NCBI GenBank assembly: GCA_949511925.1
Contig: CATEYX010000167.1
Coordinates: 1 to 15,732 of the forward strand
Direction of reading: 5' to 3'
Length of the DNA: 15,732 nucleotides
Origin: Cryomorphaceae bacterium
Lineage (GTDB): Bacteria > Bacteroidota > Bacteroidia > Flavobacteriales > BACL11
In this document: piece by piece, positions 7,424 to 15,732 of the stretch
Layout: every line of letters starts with the position of its first letter
How positions within the stretch are numbered: position 1 is the first letter of the stretch
Translations under genes and position numbers: made by a program
Notes under the pieces: generated by a model
Database searches by the model: none
Told to the model about the DNA's origin: nothing
The model's input: the letters and a program-made list of their open reading frames with translations, nothing else

Positions 7424-8325
7424 GTTCATACAACTTAACACACTTAAAGGAATTAGAATCGGAAGCAATTTTTATTCTAAGAGAAGTGGCTGCACAGTTT
7501 GAAAAACCTGTAATGTTATTTTCTGGAGGGAAAGATTCTATTATCATGTTCCATCTTGCCAGAAAAGCATTTCATCCTGGAAAAGTGCCATTCCCTTTAA
7601 TGCATGTAGACACAGGGCATAACTTCCCAGAAACTATTGAATTTAGAGATCAATTAATGGTAGAAACAGGAGAAACACTAATCGTAAAATACGTTCAGGA
7701 CTCCATTGATAATGGAACTGCAGTAGAAGAAACTGGAATAAATGCATCAAGAAACGGATTGCAAACCGTAACGCTTCTAGAAGGTTTAGAAGAAGGAAAA
7801 TACGATTGTGCAATGGGAGGAGCAAGAAGAGATGAAGAGAAAGCAAGAGCTAAAGAAAGATTCTTTTCTCATAGAGATGAATTTGGACAATGGGATCCAA
7901 AAAACCAAAGACCTGAACTTTGGAATCTATTTAACGGAAGAAAAAAAATGGGAGAACATTTTAGAATTTTTCCAATTTCTAACTGGACAGAGATGGATGT
8001 TTGGCAATATATATTACATGAAAAACTTGAATTACCTTCCTTATATTTTTCACATAAAAGAGAAGTAGTAAACAGAGATGGCGTTCTACTTGGTAAATGC
8101 GACTACATACAATTAAAAGATAGTGAGCAATGGCTAGAAAAAACAATAAGATGTAGAACTATTGGAGATATGACTTGTACTGGAGTGGTAGAATCAGATG
8201 CAGTAAATTTAGAAGAAATTATTGAGGAAGTAGCAACAACAAGAGTTACCGAGAGAGGTGGTAGGGCAGACGACAAAAGATCGGAAGCAGCTATGGAGGA
8301 CAGGAAAAAAGAAGGCTACTTTTAA
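7420..8325 (+). CDS. cysD: sulfate adenylyltransferase subunit 2 CysD
   Basis: The catalytic, PP-loop subunit of heterodimeric ATP sulfurylase, which joins sulfate to ATP to make APS, driven by GTP hydrolysis in CysN. At 301 residues it has the normal family length. The pyrophosphate loop SGGKDS is at residues 35-40; HVDTGHNFPETIEFRD, GGARRDEEKARAKER and FPISNWTEMDVWQYI are all canonical CysD segments, as is the C-terminal TERGGRADDK. It starts inside the cysC stop codon (4-base overlap) and ends 11 bases before cysN. Nothing is missing or altered among the motifs I can identify. Confidence 0.97.
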   Translation: MSSYNLTHLKELESEAIFILREVAAQFEKPVMLFSGGKDSIIMFHLARKAFHPGKVPFPLMHVDTGHNFPETIEFRDQLMVETGETLIVKYVQDSIDNGTAVEETGINASRNGLQTVTLLEGLEEGKYDCAMGGARRDEEKARAKERFFSHRDEFGQWDPKNQRPELWNLFNGRKKMGEHFRIFPISNWTEMDVWQYILHEKLELPSLYFSHKREVVNRDGVLLGKCDYIQLKDSEQWLEKTIRCRTIGDMTCTGVVESDAVNLEEIIEEVATTRVTERGGRADDKRSEAAMEDRKKEGYF

Positions 8326-8336
8326 AAAATAAAATT

Positions 8337-9605
8337 ATGAGCGAAATGAAAGGATATTTAGATATGGAACTTTTACGCTTCACAACTGCTGGAAGTGTGG
8401 ATGATGGTAAAAGTACTTTGATTGGAAGATTACTTTACGATAGTAAAGCCATCTTTGAAGATCAAATGGAATTATTGGAAGAAACAAGTAAGCAAAGAGG
8501 TGAAGAGGGTGTAAACCTTGCACTTTTAACTGACGGATTAAGATCAGAAAGAGAGCAAGGAATTACCATTGATGTAGCCTACAGGTACTTTGCAACGCCA
8601 AAAAGAAAATTTATTATTGCAGACACTCCGGGACATATTCAGTATACCCGAAATATGGTTACGGGAGCATCAACAGCAAACTTGGCACTACTTTTAGTAG
8701 ATGCAAGACATGGAGTGATTGAGCAAACTAAAAGACATGCGTTTATTGCATCCCTTTTGCAAATTCCTCATATTGCTGTTTGTATAAATAAAATGGATTT
8801 GGTGGATCATAGTAAAGAGGCTTTTGATAAAATAAAAAAAGAATTTGAGGATTTTGCTACAAAATTAGAAATTAAAGATGTTCGTTTTATTCCTATTTCT
8901 GCACTTAACGGAGATAATGTTGTTGACCGCTCCACTAATATGGGTTGGTATGATGGTTCAACTTTGATGCACCTTTTAGAAAACATTCATATTGGTTCAG
9001 ACCAGAATCATGTTGATTGCAGATTTCCTGTACAATTTGTAGTTCGTCCACAATCCAAAGAACATCCTGATTATAGAGGATATGCTGGAAGAATTGAAGG
9101 AGGAGTTTTTAAACCAGGAGATGAGGTAACAGTACTTCCTTCAGGATTTACATCTAAGATTAAATCTATCGACACTTTTGATGGTGAGGTTGCAGAAGCT
9201 TTTTCACCAATGTCAGTTTGTATGACTTTAACTGATAACATTGACATTAGTAGAGGAGATATGTTGGTAAGAGAAAATAATAAACCAACTATTGATCAAG
9301 ATATTGACGTAATGATTTGTTGGATGAATGAAAAGAAAATGATTCCGAAAGGCAAATATACTATCCGACATACTAGCCAAACTGCAAGATGTATCATTAA
9401 AGAGGTAAAGTACAAAATGGATATCAATACTTTACACAGAATGGAAGATGAAAAAGATATAGGACTAAACGATATAGGTAGGATTACTATCCGAACTACT
9501 AAACCTTTATTCTTTGATAGCTATAGAAGAAACAGAAATACTGGGAGTATTATTTTAGTAGATGAAGCAACAAACGAAACAGTTGCTGCTGGAATGGTAA
9601 TCTAG
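8337..9605 (+). CDS. cysN: sulfate adenylyltransferase subunit 1 CysN (GTPase)
   Basis: The EF-Tu-like GTPase subunit of ATP sulfurylase. All G motifs are present: GSVDDGKST at 19-27, GITID at about 75-79, DTPGH at 96-100, NKMD at 151-154 and an ISAL segment near 184. The rest is the beta-barrel domain II and III region. It has 422 residues, shorter than the roughly 475 of E. coli CysN and without a C-terminal APS-kinase domain; this fits the separate cysC in the same operon. It follows cysD by 11 bases and ends at TAG just before a strong hairpin that closes the operon. Confidence 0.96.
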   Translation: MSEMKGYLDMELLRFTTAGSVDDGKSTLIGRLLYDSKAIFEDQMELLEETSKQRGEEGVNLALLTDGLRSEREQGITIDVAYRYFATPKRKFIIADTPGHIQYTRNMVTGASTANLALLLVDARHGVIEQTKRHAFIASLLQIPHIAVCINKMDLVDHSKEAFDKIKKEFEDFATKLEIKDVRFIPISALNGDNVVDRSTNMGWYDGSTLMHLLENIHIGSDQNHVDCRFPVQFVVRPQSKEHPDYRGYAGRIEGGVFKPGDEVTVLPSGFTSKIKSIDTFDGEVAEAFSPMSVCMTLTDNIDISRGDMLVRENNKPTIDQDIDVMICWMNEKKMIPKGKYTIRHTSQTARCIIKEVKYKMDINTLHRMEDEKDIGLNDIGRITIRTTKPLFFDSYRRNRNTGSIILVDEATNETVAAGMVI

Positions 9606-9629
9606 TTCATTACTAAACATAGGACTATA

Positions 9630-9661
9630 AAAAAAGCCAAACAGTAATGTTTGGCTTTTTT
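9630..9661. terminator. bidirectional intrinsic terminator between cysN and tonB
   Basis: A perfect 14-base inverted repeat: arms at 9630-9643 (AAAAAAGCCAAACA) and 9648-9661 with a GTAA loop. The outer part of the arms supplies a T-run on each strand (TTTTTT at 9656-9661 on plus, and the A-run on plus read as U on minus). It sits 24 bases after the cysN stop and 15 bases beyond the tonB stop, in the gap between converging genes, as expected for a shared terminator. Confidence 0.85.
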
Positions 9662-9676
9662 AATATTTTGAAATTC

Positions 9677-10345
9677 TTAATTCAAAGTAAAATTAATAGG
9701 AATTGTGTGTAACACACTTACTGACTTACCTCTTTGCTTACCTGATGTATACCAAGGAGACATTAGCTTTACAACTCGTATAGCTTCAGCATCCAAATTT
9801 TTATCGACACCTCTAACCACCTTAACATTTATCACTTTCCCAGACCTATCAACAACATAACTTACATAAACTTTCCCCGTTATATTATATTCTTTAGCAA
9901 TGGCAGGGTAATTTACTTTCTCGTTAATAAATTTAAAAATAGCTTCTGCACCTTTCTTCTTCTTATATGTAAATTCTGGCATTTTTTCAACAACCATAAA
10001 TACTTCATCATCATCTTCTTCAATAATTTCAATGATCTCATCTTCATCCGACTCAGTATCTTCAATTTCAATCTCATCCTCAATTATCACATCATCTTCA
10101 ACAATTTCAATTATTTCTGGTGGTGGCGGTGGCGGAGGTGGCGGCTTTACTTCCTGTTTAGTAATTGGAATAATTTCTTCTTCCAAATCATCAAGGCTTA
10201 AAGCCCCTAAATTATAGGCTATTTTTTCATAAGTTTTGTACTCAAAAGCACCAAGCACCACTAACAAAGCGATAACTAAACCTATCTGTAAAAACAAGCC
10301 TCTTTTTCTTTCTAAATTTACTTCTGGATTCTTTTTTGGTTCCAT
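9677..10345 (-). CDS. TonB family energy transducer
   Basis: A 222-residue inner-membrane-anchored protein that would pass proton-motive-force energy to TonB-dependent outer-membrane receptors. A basic cytoplasmic start containing ERKRG is followed by one membrane helix at about residues 17-34, then a periplasmic spacer with nine prolines in a row (68-76). Next is an unusually acidic stretch (about 77-119, mostly E, D and I), and then the TonB C-terminal domain (about 125-222) with YPAIAKEYNITGKVYVSYVV, the VVRGVD segment and the closing IPINFTLN. ExbB and ExbD are not in the window. It starts 8 bases after the gcvH stop, so it is probably co-transcribed with gcvH. The family is certain; which receptors it serves is not. 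Bacteroidota normally have several TonB paralogues, so I give no number. Confidence 0.92.
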   Translation of the reverse strand: MEPKKNPEVNLERKRGLFLQIGLVIALLVVLGAFEYKTYEKIAYNLGALSLDDLEEEIIPITKQEVKPPPPPPPPPEIIEIVEDDVIIEDEIEIEDTESDEDEIIEIIEEDDDEVFMVVEKMPEFTYKKKKGAEAIFKFINEKVNYPAIAKEYNITGKVYVSYVVDRSGKVINVKVVRGVDKNLDAEAIRVVKLMSPWYTSGKQRGKSVSVLHTIPINFTLN

Positions 10346-10353
10346 AATATTTT

Positions 10354-10731
10354 TTATCCTACTAATTCCTGATATGCTGAAGCGTCAAGTAAATCATCTA
10401 ATTCAGAAACATCTGAAATAGCAATTTTAATAACCCAACCTTCCCCATAAGGATCTGTATTAATTAATTCTGGCTCATCCTCTAACTTTTCATTAAACGA
10501 TAAAACCTCTCCATTTATTGGCATAAATAAATCAGAAACTGTTTTAACAGCCTCTATTGATCCAAAAACCTCTTCTTTTTCAAGCTCATCACCTTCCGTA
10601 TCTACATCTACAAAAACGATATCTCCTAGCTCACCTTGAGCAAACTCAGTAATCCCAATATAGGCATTACCTCCTTCAACTCTTAACCATTCATGGTCCT
10701 TACTATATTTTAATTCTTTTGGAAATTCCAT
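10354..10731 (-). CDS. gcvH: glycine cleavage system H protein
   Basis: The lipoyl-carrying protein of the glycine cleavage complex, which shuttles the aminomethyl group between the P, T and L proteins in the cytoplasm. The 125-residue length is standard. The N-terminus shows YSKDHEWL (9-16), then GITEFAQGELGDIVFVD, the lipoylation site SIEAVKTVSD with Lys63 as the modified residue, and the C-terminal NTDPYGEGWVIKI. The gcvP and gcvT genes are not nearby; dispersal of gcv genes is common in Bacteroidota. The gene lies 46 bases after sprA and 8 before tonB on the same strand. A promoter candidate in the upstream gap suggests it need not depend on sprA transcription. Confidence 0.97.
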   Translation of the reverse strand: MEFPKELKYSKDHEWLRVEGGNAYIGITEFAQGELGDIVFVDVDTEGDELEKEEVFGSIEAVKTVSDLFMPINGEVLSFNEKLEDEPELINTDPYGEGWVIKIAISDVSELDDLLDASAYQELVG

Positions 10732-10746
10732 TTAATTATTTTTTTT

Positions 10747-10776
10747 CAAAAATACATTTTTTTGTTGGGTAACAAA
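10747..10776 (-). promoter_or_regulatory. candidate promoter for gcvH-tonB
   Basis: On the minus strand a TTTG at 10776-10773 and TATTTTTG at 10754-10747 are separated by 18 bases. This matches the two-part Bacteroidota promoter (TTTG about 19 bases before TAnnTTTG). The -7 box ends 15 bases before the gcvH ATG. The -33 element begins right beside the sprA stop codon, so it fits in the 46-base gap. Confidence 0.5.
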
Positions 10777-10777
10777 A

Positions 10778-13700
10778 TTATCCGGCCAAGGTAAATCTCA
10801 AACTAAATCCTGCATTAGTAATTGCCCCTGGGAAAGTAGTTGAAATAAACGGATTTGTAACCACTCTATCATAAAACAACTTAAGATTTAACCTTTGATT
10901 CATCACATAATCAGCTGAAAATTTAATGCTAATTATCTGCTGTCCCATAGTTATTTGCTGCTGATCCTCAATTACTTTTCGAATAACTGTTTTATTATTT
11001 CGAATATTTAAGTCCAATTTCAAGTCCAGGTCACTTGACATCTTCTTACCTCTACCACCAGAAAGAAAGCTAAATTTAACATCCTGAATTCTATAACCTG
11101 TACCAATTACATACTCATTACTTGTAGTTTCAGTAAGCTGATTATTTGCAAGTGATAACGCTAAAACTCTACTTTTTTTAATTTCTATTTTTGTAATTAA
11201 CGAATTTTTCCAAATCATATCAATTTTAAACAATGGACTAAACTGTTCATTAATAGTTACTTGTGAAATTTCTCTAGAAACGTGATAACTCATATTATTT
11301 ATATTGATATTATCCCCATCTCCATATTCTAAGTTAGTTGTGTAACTTCCTACTGAATAAGTAGAACGATAAGCATGTCCAAGGCTAAAGGTTTTGAACC
11401 TCTTCTTAATTGCAGGAATCCTAATTAAACCGTCATAAGTAATTCCCCAATTTGGCAAAGGGATAGAAGGGAAAGCAGTTAACTTTGAGTTAGTAGGATT
11501 TCTCCCACCATAAGCAGCCAAGAAAGCTGGAATCATCACTTCTTGTGAGGTTGCTCCATACCCACCAGTTATAGTAGTGTCCAGGTTAGTAATAGTTTGC
11601 TCAATAGGATATCCAGTTAGCGGATCAATTCCACCATTAAAATTAGGATTATTAGCTGCTAATTGACGAGCGATATCTACTCTATATCCTCTAAACTTGC
11701 TAAAAGTAGAGGATTCATAATCATCATTATCACTTTTAAAAGCAGTACTCCAAGAAATAAATGAAACACTATAACCACCTGTTTCCATTGGGCTAAAATG
11801 ATTGAACTTATTTTGAAAATCATCCCATCTCAAATACTTTGTTTCGTTATTTGAAGTGGTTTTGTTAGCCGTTAACTCAATTCTGAATTGTTTAACTGGC
11901 TCAACTGTACTTCTTAATGTTAAGTTTGTAGAAGTGTTGGTTTTATATAAAGTATTTAAGGTAGAATCCTTTGTAATCCAGCCTTTGTCTCCAGCATAAT
12001 CTGTAATATCCCTCTGGCTACCAAATGCGAATGGTAAGCCAGGAGAAAGCGCTGACCAATCCTGACCCAAAAAGTGAGGTTGATTTAGATAGCCTGGCAA
12101 GAAAGTTCCTTTGTTTTCTGAATAATTAAAAGAAACATTTTTCACACTTAACATAAATCGTGTTAGATGTTTAAAAATCTCATATTTACTTTTCTTTTCC
12201 TGTTCAGCATCTTCCTTTTTTTCAGCATTTCTATTTCTAGAAACTCTTCCCTTTCCTGCCCTGCCTTGATTCAACTTTTTAAAATAAGGTACTTTATTAT
12301 ACAAAGTATTCATATTAACTTGCCCATTATACTGCTTAGAATTCGAATTCTGAATAGTATGCCCTAGGTGTTTTAATGCTAAAGGAGCTGAGGTCCAATT
12401 ATAACTTGAATTATATCTAGTATTTAACGAAATAAAATTGAAAATAGGGATTTTATTTAATGGCACTTGATAATTCAAACTAAAGGCTTGATTATATGAT
12501 GTTGCCCTACCAAAATCCCAAACATTATTCCAAATAGTATCCATTTTTTCTTTGTAATATGGATCACTTTTATCTAGCCTCCCAGCTGGCTCATCAATAT
12601 TTGCTTTAGAAGTTACCGCAAAATCAATTTTTAGCGTACGGGTTAAATCATATTTAAACTCATACATTCTATTCCATTCAAACATCTTATTATAAGTAGG
12701 TGCAATAGGAAAAGAGTTTCCATAAGTAGAAGTTAAGTTTCTAAGCTGAGTTTCATTATAGTTTCTATTCACATCAGTTCTGAATGAAAATGACTTTGGC
12801 ATAGTGTTAAAATTAATATCCTTAATTATCCTAAAGTAGGGTGATTTTGGAAACTTAACTTTCGCAAAGGGCTTTATATTTTTTGGCTGTGTATTAAAAT
12901 TATAGGTTAACGCTCCCCTATAATTTACGGTACGATTTTCCTCTATATTTATATTTCGAATAAAGGTTTCATTTTTAGAATAAGACAAAGAGAAATTCTC
13001 AACATCATACACCTTTGGTTTCTTAGCTTTTTGACCTTTTTTAGTAGTTTTAGTTTTTCTTACATTAGTAAAATTAATGCTCTTACGCTTCACATAATCC
13101 TGAACGATATGCTTTAAAGAATCTTTCTCAGTCGTATTATCTAACGCTTTAAGAGAAGTAGTTAATAAAATATCAGGGTCAAGCGGATTGTAATGAGGAT
13201 TTTTAACTGATTCCGAACGTCCAAAATACATAGGTACTTTAACACCAAAATCTTCTGGGAAAAATTTACCTAAATCAAATGAAGATGAAAAATCATACTG
13301 ATAAGCATTGTACTTTTGGCGTTCATTTAATTTTTTTTCAATACTACCAAAACCAACAGTACTCATGTTTCCTGATAGTGTTACATTTCCGAAATCCGCC
13401 AAACGAGCTGTAAACCTACTATTAGCAGCCCAACCACCATACTCATCAAAATCTGTCAATCTAAGTTCGTTTACCCAAATCTGTCCACACTTTGGAAGCC
13501 CATCATCCTCAGAATCTAATGTTACTTTTTTAGGGTTTCTAATCCCTATCATTATCGTTTTAACTTGAGCCAAATTAGGATTACCTACAACTACAACTTT
13601 ACCTCCTGAAGCATACTTTACATAAGGAATACTAACATCCGAACCATTAAAATTTCTTTCTTGTTTTGCTAACTGAAATATCTCAAAAGCAATATCTATT

Positions 13701-15732
13701 TCATTTTCTGTTGGCCATATATCACTTGGACTACTTGTATAATGGGAAGTTGGTTCTAAAGAAATTTCATACTCATAATAGTTAGCAGTAAAATCAGTTC
13801 CTAAACGAATAAAACAAGATAAATCTCCTTTTTTTAAATCATCTTCTTCCCCTTCAGCATGTACAAACATTTTCATACGCTTATAAGCTCTTACATCAAT
13901 TTCAGCAGTTTTATATGCTGCCCGAGAATCTCCATCTTTCAAATCACAGACTTTAAGCACTAAAGACTGTTCATTCTGCTGCCTTAATGATGTAGTTGTG
14001 TTATCCACTTCCTGTTCAATTCCTGTAGGCAACACATAGTTAATTGGCGAACGATTTCCATTCTCTTCAATATTCACAGCCGAAACATCAAAGGTTGTTT
14101 CACCTTGATCATCTAATGGGATATATTCTCCTGGTTCAGCTAAAGAAAAATTATACCTTCTCCACTCTCCTCTCACTAATTCCAAAGTTGCAAAACGACA
14201 AATAATTGGTTGATAAAAATTAGTAAATGCTAAACGCATAAAACGAATAGATTTAAAATCACGAATACTTCCAATTATATTGTCGGGCTTATAAACAGGC
14301 ACTCTAAATTGATACCATTTAATATTTCTTGTTTGCCCATTTTCAGTTTTTATAGTAGTTTCTAATACATCAGATATATGACTATCGCCCACATTCATAC
14401 CAGGAAACAATTTCACTTTATATTGAAAATAACTTTCAGTCTCACTGAGGGTATGATCCCTATTTATATCCTCAGTGTTAGGCTGTGAAGATGCTGCTGT
14501 AGGATAACTTTCAGGAGAATTATCTGTAGTAACTGAATTTCCTTCCGTATTATTAAAATTCTTATATCTATCTAAAATTGAAGTTGATTTACTATCAAAA
14601 TCACTTCCTCTGAAATAATGAAAATCATCAGCAGAAGGATCGTTTAATGCATTAATATACACTTGGTCAGTAACATCATAACCGGCAGATAGCAATTGCT
14701 GAATATAAACAGAATCAAAAAAAATTCTCTCATCAGAATTTCTTAAACCATCAAGACCAACATCCTGAAATTGACGAGAAGAAGGATCATTATCAAAGGC
14801 CTCAACTATTGAAAAATTAGTAGGCACTCTACCCCAGGCAGTAGTATCAACATCCTCAACTATTGCTGAAGTTGGCAATCCGTTTTCAAAACTTTTGTAA
14901 CCATCACGCAATACATCTTCAGAAACATTACCTAGATGCAAGTACATATCTCCACCTGAATGATTGGCTAATCCATCCTCTTCATTAAAAGGATCCATCA
15001 TCCAAAATTCAATAAATTCAATATTGGCTGATTCAAAATCATTAGTTTCCAACTTTCGCATTATTCCACCCCAACTACTTGAAGGACTAACTAATTTACC
15101 ATATTCATCAATACCATTAACAGTATAATTATTCGACCCTCTTTCCTGAGGGTAATAAGCTAAATCAAGTAATGCTAAATTAGTAATTTGACTACCTAAA
15201 TTAGGATCTTTATTAGGAAAAACCTCTGTTTCCAAAACCTCTCGAGAATAATGGTATGACTGTTGAGCGATTGTATTTCCATTCGCTAAAGTAATAGTCT
15301 TATTTACATTAGGAGGCGTAATAGAGGAGCTTCTAAAAAACAAAGGATCAATAGTATACCAAGCTAATTTCGCTCTTTTTGCACCATATTTTAAATTCTC
15401 ACTAACTCCTGAAAATTCAGTTTGTGGATATTGAAAAGTAATATCTTGTCCAGCACCGAAAGGTAAAGAAGCCATGCGCCAAGCTCCCATATTTTTAATA
15501 TCAATTGAAGTTCTGCTTGATTCAAAATCATCTATATAAGATATTCCATTACTACCAACCGCACTATGATGTCCAGGTATTAGATGTGCGAATTCACCAG
15601 TTGCAATTAATCTAGATTTTGATTTTGTTTCAATTAAAGGCAACCAATCAACAGCTCTGGTAAGCCAAGGAGCTTCAGTTTGATAATTCCCGTCTAATCC
15701 CCAAATAGTATTAGAAATTGGCTCTTCACCAG
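10778..15732 (-). CDS. sprA: SprA, type IX secretion system outer-membrane translocon, partial (N-terminus off right edge)
   Basis: SprA forms the very large outer-membrane beta-barrel through which T9SS substrates, including gliding adhesins, leave the periplasm. About 1650 C-terminal residues are visible, against roughly 2400 in full-length homologues. The frame is open to the right edge: upstream of 15643 it reads APWLTRAVDWLPLIETKSKS, so the TTG at 15643-15641 is an internal leucine and not a start. Recognisable SprA segments are DDFESSRTSIDIKNMGAWRM near the visible start, the IWVNELRLTDFDEYGGWAA region near 13420-13490, QYDFSSSFDLGKFFPEDFGV, NPHYNPLDPDIL near 13170-13200, and a closing barrel strand rich in alternating residues (NAGFSLRFTLAG). 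Two lysine-rich linkers (around 13000-13080 and 12170-12270) probably lie in loops. No frameshift or stop interrupts it. The signal peptide and plug-proximal N-terminal part are not in view. Confidence 0.96.
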   Translation of the reverse strand, partial: GEEPISNTIWGLDGNYQTEAPWLTRAVDWLPLIETKSKSRLIATGEFAHLIPGHHSAVGSNGISYIDDFESSRTSIDIKNMGAWRMASLPFGAGQDITFQYPQTEFSGVSENLKYGAKRAKLAWYTIDPLFFRSSSITPPNVNKTITLANGNTIAQQSYHYSREVLETEVFPNKDPNLGSQITNLALLDLAYYPQERGSNNYTVNGIDEYGKLVSPSSSWGGIMRKLETNDFESANIEFIEFWMMDPFNEEDGLANHSGGDMYLHLGNVSEDVLRDGYKSFENGLPTSAIVEDVDTTAWGRVPTNFSIVEAFDNDPSSRQFQDVGLDGLRNSDERIFFDSVYIQQLLSAGYDVTDQVYINALNDPSADDFHYFRGSDFDSKSTSILDRYKNFNNTEGNSVTTDNSPESYPTAASSQPNTEDINRDHTLSETESYFQYKVKLFPGMNVGDSHISDVLETTIKTENGQTRNIKWYQFRVPVYKPDNIIGSIRDFKSIRFMRLAFTNFYQPIICRFATLELVRGEWRRYNFSLAEPGEYIPLDDQGETTFDVSAVNIEENGNRSPINYVLPTGIEQEVDNTTTSLRQQNEQSLVLKVCDLKDGDSRAAYKTAEIDVRAYKRMKMFVHAEGEEDDLKKGDLSCFIRLGTDFTANYYEYEISLEPTSHYTSSPSDIWPTENEIDIAFEIFQLAKQERNFNGSDVSIPYVKYASGGKVVVVGNPNLAQVKTIMIGIRNPKKVTLDSEDDGLPKCGQIWVNELRLTDFDEYGGWAANSRFTARLADFGNVTLSGNMSTVGFGSIEKKLNERQKYNAYQYDFSSSFDLGKFFPEDFGVKVPMYFGRSESVKNPHYNPLDPDILLTTSLKALDNTTEKDSLKHIVQDYVKRKSINFTNVRKTKTTKKGQKAKKPKVYDVENFSLSYSKNETFIRNINIEENRTVNYRGALTYNFNTQPKNIKPFAKVKFPKSPYFRIIKDINFNTMPKSFSFRTDVNRNYNETQLRNLTSTYGNSFPIAPTYNKMFEWNRMYEFKYDLTRTLKIDFAVTSKANIDEPAGRLDKSDPYYKEKMDTIWNNVWDFGRATSYNQAFSLNYQVPLNKIPIFNFISLNTRYNSSYNWTSAPLALKHLGHTIQNSNSKQYNGQVNMNTLYNKVPYFKKLNQGRAGKGRVSRNRNAEKKEDAEQEKKSKYEIFKHLTRFMLSVKNVSFNYSENKGTFLPGYLNQPHFLGQDWSALSPGLPFAFGSQRDITDYAGDKGWITKDSTLNTLYKTNTSTNLTLRSTVEPVKQFRIELTANKTTSNNETKYLRWDDFQNKFNHFSPMETGGYSVSFISWSTAFKSDNDDYESSTFSKFRGYRVDIARQLAANNPNFNGGIDPLTGYPIEQTITNLDTTITGGYGATSQEVMIPAFLAAYGGRNPTNSKLTAFPSIPLPNWGITYDGLIRIPAIKKRFKTFSLGHAYRSTYSVGSYTTNLEYGDGDNININNMSYHVSREISQVTINEQFSPLFKIDMIWKNSLITKIEIKKSRVLALSLANNQLTETTSNEYVIGTGYRIQDVKFSFLSGGRGKKMSSDLDLKLDLNIRNNKTVIRKVIEDQQQITMGQQIISIKFSADYVMNQRLNLKLFYDRVVTNPFISTTFPGAITNAGFSLRFTLAG

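Noticed and set aside
7643..8068. Other-frame reading frames within cysD on both strands
   Set aside because: They overlap a well-conserved cysD with all motifs and show low-complexity translations without recognisable domains.
10032..10217. Plus-strand frame with a nine-glycine run and serine-rich sequence
   Set aside because: It is the exact complement of the poly-proline and acidic part of tonB; codon pattern and motifs support the minus-strand gene.
10760..10777. Small hairpin (7-bp AT-rich stem, loop GGGT) between sprA and gcvH
   Set aside because: It has almost no GC pairs and no T-run after it in the direction of transcription, and it overlaps the candidate promoter, so I do not call it a terminator.
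12167..12367. Plus-strand hydrophobic frame inside sprA
   Set aside because: Its phenylalanine/leucine richness is the complement of the lysine-rich linker of SprA; no independent gene signal was seen.
15641..15643. TTG as start codon of the SprA frame
   Set aside because: The frame stays open upstream to the window edge and continues with typical SprA sequence (APWLTRAVDWLPL), so this is an internal leucine.

Overview
The window looks like a chromosomal segment of a Bacteroidota bacterium, probably of the Flavobacteriales or a close relative. Three things support this: a SprA homologue (the outer-membrane channel of the type IX secretion system, found only in this phylum), a TonB with the phylum's poly-proline/acidic layout, and -7 boxes matching the Bacteroidota promoter consensus TAnnTTTG ahead of genes. 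The DNA is AT-rich and the genes are very tightly packed. I see no tRNA, rRNA, CRISPR array, transposase or other mobile element.

Left part (1-6767, all minus strand): a seven-gene operon read from right to left, deoC - cysQ - wzx-type flippase - three tandem sulfotransferases - wzy-type polymerase/ligase. The last gene runs off the left edge. Adjacent genes overlap by 1, 4 or 11 bases or are separated by at most 3. Centre (6809-9605, plus strand): the divergent operon cysC - cysD - cysN, encoding the complete pathway from sulfate and ATP to PAPS. The two operons share a 41-base intergenic region holding a candidate promoter for each. No sulfate-reduction genes (PAPS reductase, sulfite reductase) are present. 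The simplest reading is that CysDNC makes PAPS, the three sulfotransferases transfer its sulfuryl group to a surface glycan, CysQ destroys the inhibitory by-product PAP, and the flippase and polymerase export and polymerise the glycan. This would be a sulfated exopolysaccharide, capsule or O-antigen system. The glycosyltransferases that would build the repeat unit are not in view and probably lie beyond the left edge. A deoxyribose-phosphate aldolase at the head of the operon is the unexplained member.

Right part (9677-15732, minus strand): sprA (5' end beyond the right edge), gcvH and tonB, read right to left. A perfect 14-bp hairpin with T-runs at 9630-9661 separates this block from the converging cysN and probably terminates both sides. 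sprA encodes the T9SS translocon, gcvH the lipoyl carrier of the glycine cleavage system, and tonB an energy transducer for outer-membrane transport. A good promoter candidate in the sprA-gcvH gap suggests gcvH-tonB can be transcribed independently of sprA.
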